A stretch of 64,000 nucleotides of DNA. It comes from CAVVZJ01 sp963752755. GTDB lineage: Bacteria; Planctomycetota; Planctomycetia; Isosphaerales; Isosphaeraceae. The stretch covers positions 682,001-746,000 of the forward strand of contig CAVVZJ010000011.1 in NCBI GenBank assembly GCA_963752755.1. The letters are read 5' to 3'. The position numbers and the translations under genes are program-made. Shown here in pieces: positions 39,475 to 49,991 of the stretch; position 1 is the first letter of the stretch, and each line of letters starts with the position of its first letter. The notes under the pieces were generated by a model, which saw only the letters and a program-made list of their open reading frames with translations, ran no database searches and had not been told where the DNA came from.

Positions 39475-39860
39475 TTTCTCCCCCCGTCCCCGCTGGGCGG
39501 TGCCGTGTCCCCCTGGTCGGCGAGCCGCTTCAGCACGATCAGATCCTCCTCGCTGAGCTTCTCCGGCCGGATGAGGTTCATCACCAGGGCCTGGATCGAG
39601 CCCCCAAAGTGGGCGTCGACAAGTTCCCCCAGCATCGACCGGAAGGACGACCTGGGCCGGGTCGTTGCCTTGGAGAGATACGCCTTGCCGACCCACCGGC
39701 GCGAGACGTGCCCTTTCCGGAGCAGGGTGGTGAGGTAGGAGCGCAGGGCCGGGTTCTTGATCGGCTCGGGGAACCGCGCCTGCACATCGGCGGGCTTCAT
39801 CTCGCCGTGCTCCCAGAGCAGGCGCATGACCTTCAGTTCCCCGGGCGTGAATCGAGGCAT
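39471..39860 (-). CDS. blaI: BlaI/MecI/CopY family repressor
   Basis: A 129-residue winged-helix repressor from ATG 39860 (MPRFTPGELKVMRLLWEHGE). An in-frame upstream ATG would read through the operators and is rejected. Helices KPADVQARF and LRSYLTTLLRKGHVSRRWVG form the DNA-binding domain. FRSMLGELVDAHFGGS and SEEDLIVLKRLADQ form the dimerisation tail, which also contains the usual BlaR1 cleavage region. Two dyads lie just upstream. The stop overlaps the start of the BlaR1-like gene, so the pair is one operon. Confidence 0.9.
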   Translation of the reverse strand: MPRFTPGELKVMRLLWEHGEMKPADVQARFPEPIKNPALRSYLTTLLRKGHVSRRWVGKAYLSKATTRPRSSFRSMLGELVDAHFGGSIQALVMNLIRPEKLSEEDLIVLKRLADQGDTAPPSGDGGRK

Positions 39861-39890
39861 CGCGAAGTCTCCCCGGGCCGGCGGACAATA

Positions 39891-39906
39891 TGCAGAAGAC
39901 ACTGCA
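39891..39906. promoter_or_regulatory. BlaI operator-like dyad 1
   Basis: TGCAGAAGACACTGCA with TGCAG/CTGCA arms, 31 bp before the blaI start. Confidence 0.7.
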
Positions 39907-39933
39907 CAATCTGTCCTCGCGCCAAGGATAACA

Positions 39934-39949
39934 TGCAGAGATATCTGCA
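39934..39949. promoter_or_regulatory. BlaI operator-like dyad 2
   Basis: TGCAGAGATATCTGCA with TGCAGA/TCTGCA arms. It starts 43 bp from dyad 1, about four helical turns, so two repressor dimers could sit on one DNA face. Confidence 0.7.
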
Positions 39950-40119
39950 CAACCCTTTCGGGGGCGAGTCTTGGGCCTCGCGGCCGGGAAGGCCGAGTCG
40001 GCGAAGCTGACTCGGGCCCCCGGGGGAGAATGGACGAACCCGACGAACTTTCCCGGGTCCTGGAGGGTGGCCTCGCCCAGTTCGATTCGGGAGGCGGCGC
40101 TCATCAGGAAACGACGTCG

Positions 40120-40687
40120 GCGCGTCGCGACGCATTGCGCGGCGCGGGACCGGCCGACGCGCGACGGCGACCACGAGGTCCACCTCCTCACCGACCTGCC
40201 CCAAGCCGTGGCGGACACGGCCGGGGTGGTTACGATCTACCACCGCCGCTGGACACAGGAGACCGCGTTCCCGGAGTTAGAGGCGATGCTCAACGGCGAG
40301 AGCGCGGCCCTGGGCTACCCGCGTGCGGCGCCGTTCACGCTGGGCGTGGCGATGGTGGCTGAGAACGTGATGAGAGTGGTCAAAGGCGCGTTGCGGTCGG
40401 TGCACGGCGCCGACGCGATCGACGAAGGGGTGTCAGGGTCGGTCCTGGCAGAGGAGGTGGCTGGGACGACCTGGGGGATGGGGATCGCCATCCCGAAGGG
40501 CGAGTGGACGGTGTTTCACGACCTGTCGCACTCCGCGATGGGCGAAGCGTTGCGGGACCTCGAGCGGCGTGGTCGCCTGTCGCACTACCGGGGACCGAAG
40601 CGGCCGAAGCCCAGGAAGGCCAGCAGTTACGAGAGGGAATACCTGTCGACCGCGAAGGTGCTGAAGGATCAACAAGGTTACAAGTGA
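40120..40687 (+). pseudogene. IS4-type transposase, C-terminal remnant
   Basis: The segment after DGDHEVHLLTDLP reads VTIYHRRWTQETAFPELEAM, the Y-x-x-R-W-x-x-E signature of IS4-type transposases, and continues to KVLKDQQGYK at 40687. The first two catalytic Asp regions are missing. The open frame starts earlier (39971) but the first 45 residues have no similarity to the family. This is a dead remnant between the blaI operon and the patatin cluster. Confidence 0.65.
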
Positions 40688-40722
40688 CACGAACATCACA
40701 GGGCTGGTCTTTGGAGGCCACC

Positions 40723-43700
40723 TCAATCCGGCGGATCGAAGGTCCGCTCGAGGATCACCTCCTCTTCGGGATGAAAAACTCGGTCGCGTGGATTGGCGCG
40801 GAAGTCGAAGAGCGAGAAGAAGCCTTTCCAGAGGTTGAACTCAATATCGTTCTCCCGATCGCTTGGTCCGGGGCAGCCTCTCGCATCCAGCGATATTCCT
40901 GGCCCTTCACTGTCGTCGGCGGGGGTGGTCCGGACTGGGTAGCGGACCAGGATGGTGAGCGGCACCCGTTTTTGTTCCCAGAAAGCCTGGCAGAAGTCGG
41001 AGAGGATCTCACGGGCGGCGTAGCCACCGAGGCCCATTGATCGGTAGGCGCGGCGGACCCAAACGAAGAACTCGAAGGTATTCTCCGAAAGGCCCTGTCC
41101 CACAACGGGTTTCGCCACGGTAATCCCGCACGGATACGGCTTCTGAAAGCTGTCGAGGGTCTCGTTCGGGGGACCCTGGAGGACGAGCCATCGCCAAGGT
41201 ATGCCGTCGGGGTGCCCCTCCCAGGAGTGGTTTGCCTCCTGGATCAGATTGGCGAGCGACATTCCAGGCCACTCCCGAGCGAAATCGGGCCCCATGGACT
41301 GGATCGCTCGCTGGAGGTCCTCCTCCTCCACCTGTCCGGAAGGGAGTCGTCGCACCAAGGAGATCACGGAGAGTCGCAACTGGGACTCACAGAACCGGAC
41401 GAAATCTTCGCCATAGTTGGGGCGCAGAGTCGGCCAGTGCCGGCGGAAGGCGGCGGTGCTGGCCCAGCGTCGGAAGACGCTCATCCAGCCACGGTTCAGG
41501 GGAACCTGGCCCGGTCCGCCGAGGTCCAGGCGGAGCCAGGCATCTTCCATGACCTGGAGCATCTGGGCGATGGCATGAAGCTCGATGCGGTCGCCACTGG
41601 TGGCCTCGCTTGCGTTCAGTTCCGGGTAGATGTCGCGGCTCAGGCTGTCGAGGTGCCCCTGATCGCGGAGGTCCTCCTGCAGCCCCACCCATGCGTCGGC
41701 AGATGCAATAAACTCCTCGGGGGGTGGCGGGGCGGAGGCCCAGCGGTTCGCGACGGCCGAAAAGAGCTTGCGATTGCCGCGGATGAATTCCAGATCGGGC
41801 TGGGTCTCGGTCCAAAACTCGTAGTTCAGTTCGTGCGCCGCCTCGTGGAAGACAGTCAGGCCGACGTGCAGGCCGAGCATTCGGTAGCTCTCGAACTGAT
41901 CTTCGTCAAAGAACTGATCGGCTGTCGTTTGGTGAGGGAACTCCGGGTGGAGGGCCCGATAGTTCTGGACATCGGGTGGTTCGTCGCCGGTCAGCGACGC
42001 CTTGAGATAGACGAGCGTGCCTGGGATCTCGCCGCCATCGACGTCGTCATACCGGATGCGGCCGACGGCGCAGTGCCATTGGCTTGGGCCCGCGGTCATT
42101 GGCCGGAGAGCATCGACGTCAATCTCGATCCGGATACCGAAGTCGATCCGGCAGAGGCGAATCAGCCGGGCGAGATCTTCGAAGGTGAAGGCGGGATCCA
42201 TGCCCGCGTCGCTGACGACGATGTAGCGGCAGCGGCGACGGATCAGTTCATAGACACCCAGGTTCTCGAAGTGGCCACCGTCGGAGAGGTGGACATACCG
42301 GCTCCGTTCGTCGGTGTGGCCCAGCAGTTCGCGGACGATTGGCCAGGCGATACCGGGTCCCTGGCCGACCCAGTCGTCGTGGCGTGGGTTCTGAATCCAC
42401 CAGCCGAGCCGGGCGTTAAAGACGGTCATCAGAGCCCTCAGCGGAGCCGACTGATGCGTGCCCATGTTTGGGTCGGCCGCGGCGCCGGAAATCGCCACGG
42501 CCTGTCCGAGCGTCAGGTAGGGGTCGCTACGGTCGTCGAGGCGACGATACCAGGTGTCGCGGCTGCCGCAGAAAAGCGGGGTGAAGGTGAATGACTCGCC
42601 CTGGCGGTCCTGCCAGGCCAACTCCTGACCGGCGACAAGATTCAGTGTTGTGTTGATCAGGGGATAGGGGCCGTAGTAAGGGGGACCGACCGGGTCATCC
42701 GGCCAATGGGAGCCGATGGTCAGGAGTCGCAAGGGTGGGTCGTCATCGGGGTCAAAGCCGGTGACACGGTTCTCCTGGCGAACCCGGGCTGGGTTTTCGC
42801 GGCGGGGCTCCCTTCCCGCCCGGTCGCCGGGGAGGTTGCCGGGACGTGGTTGGGCGCCGACCTGCGTCGGGGCCCCTCCAGGTCCGGGAAGCCAGGCTCG
42901 CCAGGCTGCGGCGGCTTGCCACCACAAGGCCCTCAACTGCGACTCACCGCGAGCGAACTCCTCCGGGGCGTCGGCCGCCGTCCCCGGCTGCGTCGGGTCG
43001 CGCCATGAGCGCTCGTGCCAGGTACGCTTGGGGCGCGAGGCGCCGAGATAACAGCGCGTCAAGCGGTTGCCGTAAAGGTTGTGCAATGAGAAGAGGTTGG
43101 CATCGGAGGCGATCCCGGCAATCCCGGCCCCGAGAAGACTGAGAGCCATCCAGCCAAACAGTGACAGGCTCGACGTCGTGACGACCCGGCTACCGAAGTC
43201 CCGGACCGCCTCGTCGAGGGAAACCTGGCTCTGGGCCGCTGGTTCGATGGCTCGAACCGCGACACCCGGCGTACGTTTCCCGACCGAGGAGTCCGGAACT
43301 GTCAACACTCCGACGAGCGCCGAGGTGGCCGCCAAGAGCCCGATGAGGAAGACGATCGGGGCGACCTGAGCGAGCCTGTCAAGGAATGGGTTGCCGTCAC
43401 TCTGCCCGTTGATACGTGGGCTCCGACCTGCCAGCGCCCCGCCCACCGAGGTCATGATCCAGCCGACCACCAGGGTCGGGGTGACCATCTGGTGCGCGAG
43501 CCGGTCCAGGAAGTGGGCCACGGGTGGGACATAGAAAAGGATCGCCATGATGGCCAGCCAGGCCACGCCCGCGATCAGTAACAGAGCGCAGACCCTCGCC
43601 CACCACTCCCTAACGTCCTCGCCCTGTTTACGCCCGAGCAGCCAGACCTCGACGGTGACGGCTACGAAGAACACCAGGATCGTCAGTGGTGGGCCGAACG

Positions 43701-45180
43701 TTGCGATCGCCCAGGGCTGATCGTACAGTCGCCAGAGGATCTGCGAGAAGGCCACGAAGAGCAGAAAGCCGCCGCTCGCTCCCGAGATGAAGGAGGTCAC
43801 AAGGAGCCAGATGCCCTGTCGCAACCAACCGTTCGGTTCACTCCCTCCCACCTCAGATCGAATGGACTGGTTGCGGTTGAAGACCCAAAAGACGGCGGCC
43901 CCGAAGAGGTGAGCAATCATGTGCAAGATGCCGAAGGAAAAGGCGAACTCGAAGGTGGACGATCGGGGCAGTCCACCGTCGGCCCACGACTTCAGGGCAT
44001 CAGGCTCGATGTTCTCCAAATTGATTCCAAAGAACTGCTTCGGGACACCCAGTCTCTCCAGTGGACGCGCGAGGAGGGCCCGCGGGGCGTTCGGCTGGAT
44101 GTCTGCAAGCCACCGGCACCAGGGCGAGGCTGTGGGGATGCGTACGACCCATCGAGATTCATCTTTCATGAACCAGTCAGGGCCACGAATGCCCGAGAGG
44201 TTCTTCGGGGAATTGAGGCTGAACAGCCAGCTCGTCAAGACGCCGCAGACGATCAATGGCAGGATGATGCCCAGGAAGATTGGCCGGTTCGTCAGGACCG
44301 GCTGCATCGCGACATTCAGGGAGCCCTGCCGCCTGGCTGCTGAGCGTGCGTTGCGCAGCACGGCCACCTGCCAGCCGATGATGGCGAAGACCGCGAACAG
44401 GAGCCCCACGAAGGTGTAAAAGACTGCGACGTGCCAGCCATCGGCCAAGCTCGTGTGAAGACTGAAGCACTTGACCACCCCCCACGCGACCAACGCGAAA
44501 AAGAGCGTCAGAGGAACGAGCAGGAAGAAGTTGATCAACGTGTTGCGAGCATAGATCGCCAGGAGGGTCCAGGTGTCGGCGGTCAGGGTGCCCTTCCAGG
44601 GAGCGAGGTAATTGCTGTACTGACGCAGATGGTGCAGTGGCTCCGGCTCCTCGTCCACGATCCGTTCCGGTCCGATCTCGACGCGGTCGACCTGGCGGTG
44701 GCGGACGCGGCTGGGGGCGAGCTGGTCCTGAACGCTCAGGACGTCGCCCTCACGCTTCAGCCAGGCTGTGAGCCAGCTCCCGGCGTACCCACCGCCAGAC
44801 ACGGTCGAGAGATAGTCAAAGCGCGTCAGCAGCCGCAAATGCGCCAGCGCTTGAAGTAGGCCCACGGCGAACGTGGCGCTTCGGATGCCGCCACCGGAGA
44901 GCGCCAGCCCGGCCAGGTGCTGGTCGAGGGCACCGACCCGACGGGCCTTCTCCACCTCATCCGCCGCCGACCCGTGCTCCGGCTCGCGAGGCGGTCTGAA
45001 AGAGGGCCGGGTCGGCTTCGGTCCGGATCGCGCCCGTTCGGCCTCGAAAATGGCCTGGCGCCGGAGGTGGATCTGTTTCAACTCCTCGGCATGGACGGTG
45101 TCGAAGGTGACGAGGGGCTCGTTGTGTGTCTCGCCACCAGTCGGGGTGCCCTCGGGTACTGGATCGGCAATATCGCTCAT
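40723..45180 (-). CDS. Large multi-pass membrane patatin-like phospholipase
   Basis: 1,485 residues from ATG 45180 (MSDIADPVPEGTP), preceded by AAGGTG; an upstream GTG at 45222 overlaps the previous gene's stop. Patatin motifs are the oxyanion-hole GLALSGGGIRSATF (about residues 91-104), the nucleophile motif TVSGGGYAGSW (Ser about 128) and the catalytic Asp in HLSDGGHFENLG (about residue 963). About ten membrane segments lie between roughly residues 200 and 710, inserted between the nucleophile and the Asp. A further 450 soluble residues follow. Family knowledge predicts acyl-ester hydrolysis of lipids. It is far larger than ordinary patatins. It is intact and is the last gene of a same-strand cluster. 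Confidence 0.85.
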   Translation of the reverse strand: MSDIADPVPEGTPTGGETHNEPLVTFDTVHAEELKQIHLRRQAIFEAERARSGPKPTRPSFRPPREPEHGSAADEVEKARRVGALDQHLAGLALSGGGIRSATFAVGLLQALAHLRLLTRFDYLSTVSGGGYAGSWLTAWLKREGDVLSVQDQLAPSRVRHRQVDRVEIGPERIVDEEPEPLHHLRQYSNYLAPWKGTLTADTWTLLAIYARNTLINFFLLVPLTLFFALVAWGVVKCFSLHTSLADGWHVAVFYTFVGLLFAVFAIIGWQVAVLRNARSAARRQGSLNVAMQPVLTNRPIFLGIILPLIVCGVLTSWLFSLNSPKNLSGIRGPDWFMKDESRWVVRIPTASPWCRWLADIQPNAPRALLARPLERLGVPKQFFGINLENIEPDALKSWADGGLPRSSTFEFAFSFGILHMIAHLFGAAVFWVFNRNQSIRSEVGGSEPNGWLRQGIWLLVTSFISGASGGFLLFVAFSQILWRLYDQPWAIATFGPPLTILVFFVAVTVEVWLLGRKQGEDVREWWARVCALLLIAGVAWLAIMAILFYVPPVAHFLDRLAHQMVTPTLVVGWIMTSVGGALAGRSPRINGQSDGNPFLDRLAQVAPIVFLIGLLAATSALVGVLTVPDSSVGKRTPGVAVRAIEPAAQSQVSLDEAVRDFGSRVVTTSSLSLFGWMALSLLGAGIAGIASDANLFSLHNLYGNRLTRCYLGASRPKRTWHERSWRDPTQPGTAADAPEEFARGESQLRALWWQAAAAWRAWLPGPGGAPTQVGAQPRPGNLPGDRAGREPRRENPARVRQENRVTGFDPDDDPPLRLLTIGSHWPDDPVGPPYYGPYPLINTTLNLVAGQELAWQDRQGESFTFTPLFCGSRDTWYRRLDDRSDPYLTLGQAVAISGAAADPNMGTHQSAPLRALMTVFNARLGWWIQNPRHDDWVGQGPGIAWPIVRELLGHTDERSRYVHLSDGGHFENLGVYELIRRRCRYIVVSDAGMDPAFTFEDLARLIRLCRIDFGIRIEIDVDALRPMTAGPSQWHCAVGRIRYDDVDGGEIPGTLVYLKASLTGDEPPDVQNYRALHPEFPHQTTADQFFDEDQFESYRMLGLHVGLTVFHEAAHELNYEFWTETQPDLEFIRGNRKLFSAVANRWASAPPPPEEFIASADAWVGLQEDLRDQGHLDSLSRDIYPELNASEATSGDRIELHAIAQMLQVMEDAWLRLDLGGPGQVPLNRGWMSVFRRWASTAAFRRHWPTLRPNYGEDFVRFCESQLRLSVISLVRRLPSGQVEEEDLQRAIQSMGPDFAREWPGMSLANLIQEANHSWEGHPDGIPWRWLVLQGPPNETLDSFQKPYPCGITVAKPVVGQGLSENTFEFFVWVRRAYRSMGLGGYAAREILSDFCQAFWEQKRVPLTILVRYPVRTTPADDSEGPGISLDARGCPGPSDRENDIEFNLWKGFFSLFDFRANPRDRVFHPEEEVILERTFDPPD

Positions 45181-45203
45181 ATCCGCACCTTGATGTTCGA
45201 TGA

Positions 45204-47701
45204 TCAGTGACGTGTCCACCACGCTCTCAGACCGACCAGTCGCTCCAAGTTCTCGGCTTGCTCAAGCGACCTCACTGTCGTGACCCGCGCCGCACCGCGA
45301 GCCGCGTCAGCCCGCGCACGCAGCTCGACAAGCCGTGCGAGGCGACGGTCGCTGTTCCTCCAGGGGCTCCCGGCGAGGGGTTTCGGGATCGCACTGATCA
45401 GCCCGTCGCGTTCGGCACGGGATAGATACCAGTTCAGCGCGACATCGGGAGTCATCCCATCGTCCTCGGTGTCGTCACCCGGCCAGGCGGTCGGGTCGGG
45501 TGGACGCGCGGTCACCTGGGCCGAGTTCTCGAAGACGACCGTGGTGAAGAACGAGCGATGACCTTTCGTCGCCGCGGTGAATCGAGCGGCGAGACCCTGC
45601 ACGTCCTCATCGTTGCGGAACATGGCCGAGGCCGTCCTCGCGGACGCCGCCGCCTCGGGTGGGCTGGTGAAAAACCGGAATGTGCGTGACGCACGGCCGA
45701 AGAACGTCGTGGGGCCTTCCGCCACCCCCAGCCGCGCCGCGGCGCTGATCGCATCGCGGATCTGAACCAGGAGCACACCTGAGGTCTCGCGAACCAGCCA
45801 GGGAAGGTTTTTGTCGAGCCATGCTGAAGCGACCTGGATGCCGTAATTGTCGTAATAACCGGCGTCCACGACCCGCCGTGGTGGGTCGGTAGGCAGGTTA
45901 ACCGCGGGCGAGACGTAGGGAAACGAGGCGTTGATCCTGACACCCGTCCCGAGACGGAATCCCTCTACCTCGGGGAATAGCCGGGCGAATTCCAGGGCCG
46001 AAAGCGAGTACGGCCGCACGCCCGAGGTCATATCGCCGCCGATCTCCGGACCCCCGGACCCGGTCAAGGCCAGCAGGTCGAGGTTGCTGATCAGAAGTCG
46101 TCGCCCACTCTCAACCATCATCGGCGAGAGGACCAGCGATGGGACACGGCCCACTTCCTCGTGGGGCCGGAGGTCCCGGAAGGGGAATCGCAGAGCGGCC
46201 CACGCATCCTCCAGCCGAATGCCCCGGTCATCAGCCACCACGCGCGGAAGGAAAGCGAGGAACGGGTCCCTGAGGGCAAGAAACCGGGCGACTGGTGAGA
46301 GGCTGTCACGCGGAATGTTTAGGACCCAGGGTGAAGGCCGGTAGGGCCCGAATTCCTCCTGCTCGGCCGACGTGTCGGGGTCATCGCGGCGGTGCAGCAG
46401 GTAATAGGCCGCACCGAGCATCCCGCCTGAGGCCCCGGTGATCAACCGCACGTGGCGGCCGAAGCCGGGGAGATCCTGCTCCAGCCGGTCCAGGACAATC
46501 GCCACCCAGAGCGCGGAACGCAAGGCGCCACCGCTGACTGAGACCACCACGAGCCTGGGCCTTTCCCCCGCCGGCACGCCCTTGCCCGCGAATGTCAGCC
46601 AGTTGTTCAAGGCCAACTCATCGTCAATCAACGGTGGCGACGACGCCGCGCCGGCAGCGAGCGCGCCCACCAGGTCATTGACCCGATGCCCCAGCAGCGC
46701 AGGGCGATCCGAACCGCCCGGGTAGTACGCCGGCATCTCGGGTAATCGGAGCTTGTACGGATCAAGGTTAGCGAGTCCGAACCACACAAGGCCAAGGAGG
46801 ATCACCAGTGTCATCACACCGGGGAATGCTTCCCCGACATAGGCATCGACGAAGTAGGCGACCAACGAATAGGCCGATGCCAGCAGACCGATTAGTGTGC
46901 AGATCGCAAAGGCCGAGGACACTACGTGCTCGTAGATTGGATGGAGCGACAGCAGAAGATAAAAAATGATCAACACCAGAAAGAACAGCAGGAGTAAGCG
47001 CACCTCACCACCGATGCCAGCCAGAGACCCAGCCGACCATCGGCCCAGAACCTGCCCGATGCGGATCAGTCCCGCCACGATAGCGACGCCCAGGGCGTAC
47101 CGGCAGCCCAAACGGCAAGGCCGAACAGCCATCCCCAGACGTTACTCGTGACAGCGAGCGACGATCCCAACCGGGGTCCGACCCGTGTTGAACTGACCAG
47201 GGTTGCCAGCACCGAGCGTGGTACGTGGGGAAATGCAGCCGGAAACAGTGCAGGCGCCATCAGTAGTGCCAGGAATGGCGGACTCGTGGCCAGCAGAAAC
47301 CGCGCCAGCCTCCCGGCGTCGTCCGTTGCAGGAGACGCCGTGAGGTTCGGCGCGAATCGACCCAGAAACGCATCGATCGCCTTTGCACGCTCGGCCTCAG
47401 CTTGCGCATCATCCTGCGCCTCGGCAGCGAAGAAGCTGATACTCCCGACCGTCGCCAGCAGCAACACAACGGCTGTGGCGGCGTCGAGTCGCGTCGTCGC
47501 CCGGTCGTGCCAGAACAGGCTCGGGAGCCCATAACCCGCTCCGAGCAGTCCGTACACGATCCCCAGGATGACCACCACCACGACCGGCACGATGGCGTGC
47601 CCGGCGCCGAAGGCGACGATCTCTGGCAGCCAGGGCCAGTACGGTAGCAGGAGCAAAAGCGCTAGCACGACGGCCAGAGCAACCTGGACCGCACGGATCA
47701 T
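45204..47701 (-). CDS. Second membrane patatin-like protein (frame change near 47095)
   Basis: Two overlapping frames form one protein. The first starts at ATG 47701 (MIRAVQVALAVVLALLLLLP) with several membrane segments and ends at 47066. The second opens at 47132 and runs to 45204. Joining FGLAVWAAG to RYALGVAIVAGLI at about 47095 by one base gives a smooth membrane protein of about 830 residues. Patatin motifs are VVVSVSGGALRSALW, LITGASGGMLGAAYY (nucleophile Ser) and RRVVDAGYYDNYGIQVA (catalytic Asp, DAG). About eight N-terminal membrane helices precede the lipase domain. The alternative is two translationally coupled genes. It lies between the GMC oxidoreductase and the larger patatin, all on one strand. 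Confidence 0.78.
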
Positions 47702-47787
47702 CGTCCCTCCCGAAATCTTTTCTCGCGGCGCGAAGGACTTGCGCCGCCCCATCTCCAAGGAGGGCCGGCGCGGTGGGCCATGGACCT

Positions 47788-49842
47788 TCATTGCGCTAGA
47801 TCAGAGCCCTGATTCGGCTGCGACGCCGGCCAGTTCACGTCGGGCAGCGACTGGCCCGCATCGCGGAGGATGGCCTCACTGGCTTTCTCCGCGATCATGT
47901 AAATCGACGAGACGATGAAGAACCCCGGGATGCTGGGGAAGACCGAAGCATCCACCACCCTCAGGCCAGCGATTCCCTTCACTCGGAAGTCGGAGTCGAG
48001 GACTGACTCCGTCACGTCATCCTTCGGCCCGATCCGGCAAGTCCCGCAAGCGTGATGGCCCCACGCCTCAGCCTTGACCCAGTCGGCGATCTGCGCGTCG
48101 CTCCGGATCTCCTCTCCCGGCTGGATGAAGTCCTTGACGAGCAGGTGGCTCTTCACGCCCAGCTTCTCGGTGAACTCCTGGACGTACTTCACCCCCTGGA
48201 CTACGGCGCGGAGGTCGTCGTCGTCCACGTCGGTCCCCTCGTTGAAATAGCGGAAGTTAATCTCCGGCCGCTCGGTCGGATCGGTTGAGCGGAGCCGCAC
48301 ATATCCACCCTTGTTCTTGGTGTGGGCCTTGAGGATCGCCCAGGTGAACTGGTTGTGCGCGTTTGACAGTGCGTCGGCATAGAAGGGGTAGTATCCCTTG
48401 AATGTCGCTGGCAGGCCAAAGATGAACAGGTCCGGGTCTTTCAGGTCGGGCGACGACCGCCGGATGATGGCGATGATGGCGCCGTTGGTCGTGTAGAGTC
48501 CCTTCTTCGAATCCTCCCAATCCTTCAAGGCGCGATCCGGCGCCTCTCCCGCCTTCGGCTGGCGGAAGAGGAGGCCATCGAGGGTCGAGAAGTCTTCCGG
48601 CGACTCCGAGATGACGGCCACCTCGTAACGGTCCTGAAGGAACCGGCCCACCGCCGGGCGGTCGAGGACGATTGGGATGCCCATCCGCTCCAGGTCGTCC
48701 TTCGGGCCAATGCCCGAAAGCATCAACAACTGAGGTGTATTAAAGGTGCCGCCGGCAATGATCACCTCGCGGCGCGCTTCGGCCCGAACCTGGGTCCCCG
48801 GAGGGGTTCTCGTGCTATCCGGGGGGGCGGCCCGATAGAGACGAGTACCTTCGAGATACTCGACCCCCACTGCTCGCCCACCGTCCAGCACGATCTTCGT
48901 GGCTAGAGCGCTTGTCTGAACCGTCAGTCGGTCGGGGTGCTCTGCCTGGACCTGCAAGATTCGCTCACGCGAGCCGTTGCGCCGGCCGTCAGCGACAGCC
49001 AGCGGGATGAGATAAGCACCCTCCTGCTGCGGGAGCCGCGGGTAGCGGTTCGGATCGAGGAGTTTCCAGAGGGCCGGGATTTTCGACGCCAGATCCTTCG
49101 GATCGCCTCCCAGGAGCTGCTGCAGAGTCGAGCCTTGCCCTTCCAGAAACTGCTCAAGATCCTCGAGTTTTTCCTCGAGCGTCTTGGGCTTCAGGTCGAG
49201 CAGGGTCTGGTTTACAGCCCCGATGACCACCTTCAATAGCTCGGTGTCGCCCAGGATCAGTGACGGGTCGGCCATGCTCGTTCCGAGGTAACCCGAGTCG
49301 CCATGTCGCCAGGTCTTCAGATCCGGGTCGACGTGTTTGATGTAGCCGCAGCGCTCGATCCGCTCGAAGTAACCCCGCATGTTGACGGGGTCCCAGGTGC
49401 TGTCACCCGTGTCGTACGTTTGGGCGATCCCCGCGATTTCCTCCCAATCGCTCTCATGCGGGTAAATGGTGATCATCGCGTTGTGCGCCGTGCAGCCCCC
49501 GAGGGTGCCGCAACGGGGGTACAAAACACCGTCCACCGGCTCGTGCGGGCCGGGCTGATCGTCCGGCGGGTAAACACGGTAATACTTGCTGTCCTGCTTC
49601 TGCTGATCGAGGTTCTCATAGTGGCGGACCCAGAAGTCCCAGCGCATGGTCGGGTCCTCGGTCGCCTGGCCATGGAACCCTGGGACCTCGTAGTTCAGGT
49701 TGCGGCCACCGGAATCGTCAGAGCCGGCTTCAATCAGCAGCACCGTGAAACCCGCCGCGGCCAGGTTGGCAGCCACAGGCCCCCCACCGGCTCCGGAACC
49801 GACGACGATGTAATCAAACGTGGACTGAGTCGCGGTCGCCAT
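47788..49842 (-). CDS. GMC family FAD-dependent oxidoreductase
   Basis: 684 residues from ATG 49842, with GAGAGGAGAG upstream. FAD-binding FDYIVVGSGAGGGPVAANLA (residues 9-28) and LLIEAGSDD are at the N-terminus. CGTLGGCTAHNAMITIYPHE and the substrate-cap region follow. The catalytic His region is AWGHHACGTCRIG (about residue 594), with the C-terminal GLRVVDASVFPSIPGFF. There is no signal peptide or Tat motif at the start. GMC enzymes oxidise alcohols of sugars, sterols or other compounds and pass electrons to a quinone or cytochrome. The cytochrome gene 150 bp upstream on the same strand is a plausible electron acceptor (inference). Confidence 0.9.
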   Translation of the reverse strand: MATATQSTFDYIVVGSGAGGGPVAANLAAAGFTVLLIEAGSDDSGGRNLNYEVPGFHGQATEDPTMRWDFWVRHYENLDQQKQDSKYYRVYPPDDQPGPHEPVDGVLYPRCGTLGGCTAHNAMITIYPHESDWEEIAGIAQTYDTGDSTWDPVNMRGYFERIERCGYIKHVDPDLKTWRHGDSGYLGTSMADPSLILGDTELLKVVIGAVNQTLLDLKPKTLEEKLEDLEQFLEGQGSTLQQLLGGDPKDLASKIPALWKLLDPNRYPRLPQQEGAYLIPLAVADGRRNGSRERILQVQAEHPDRLTVQTSALATKIVLDGGRAVGVEYLEGTRLYRAAPPDSTRTPPGTQVRAEARREVIIAGGTFNTPQLLMLSGIGPKDDLERMGIPIVLDRPAVGRFLQDRYEVAVISESPEDFSTLDGLLFRQPKAGEAPDRALKDWEDSKKGLYTTNGAIIAIIRRSSPDLKDPDLFIFGLPATFKGYYPFYADALSNAHNQFTWAILKAHTKNKGGYVRLRSTDPTERPEINFRYFNEGTDVDDDDLRAVVQGVKYVQEFTEKLGVKSHLLVKDFIQPGEEIRSDAQIADWVKAEAWGHHACGTCRIGPKDDVTESVLDSDFRVKGIAGLRVVDASVFPSIPGFFIVSSIYMIAEKASEAILRDAGQSLPDVNWPASQPNQGSDLAQ

Positions 49843-49991
49843 CGATGAACTCTCCTCTCGGAAGCGCAGCCCCCCGGGGATGCCCGACCTTTACCCGATG
49901 CGGAAGCGGATCGAAGCCGCTCGAGGGGCCCGGACATCGAAGGATCGGCCTGCGACGAACGCTCCGCGCAGGCCGGCTCCCCCGGCGGCGG

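Noticed and set aside
40755..41105. Extra minus-strand frame inside the large patatin gene
   Set aside because: It is an alternative frame of a well-supported continuous gene, with no ribosome site or domain.
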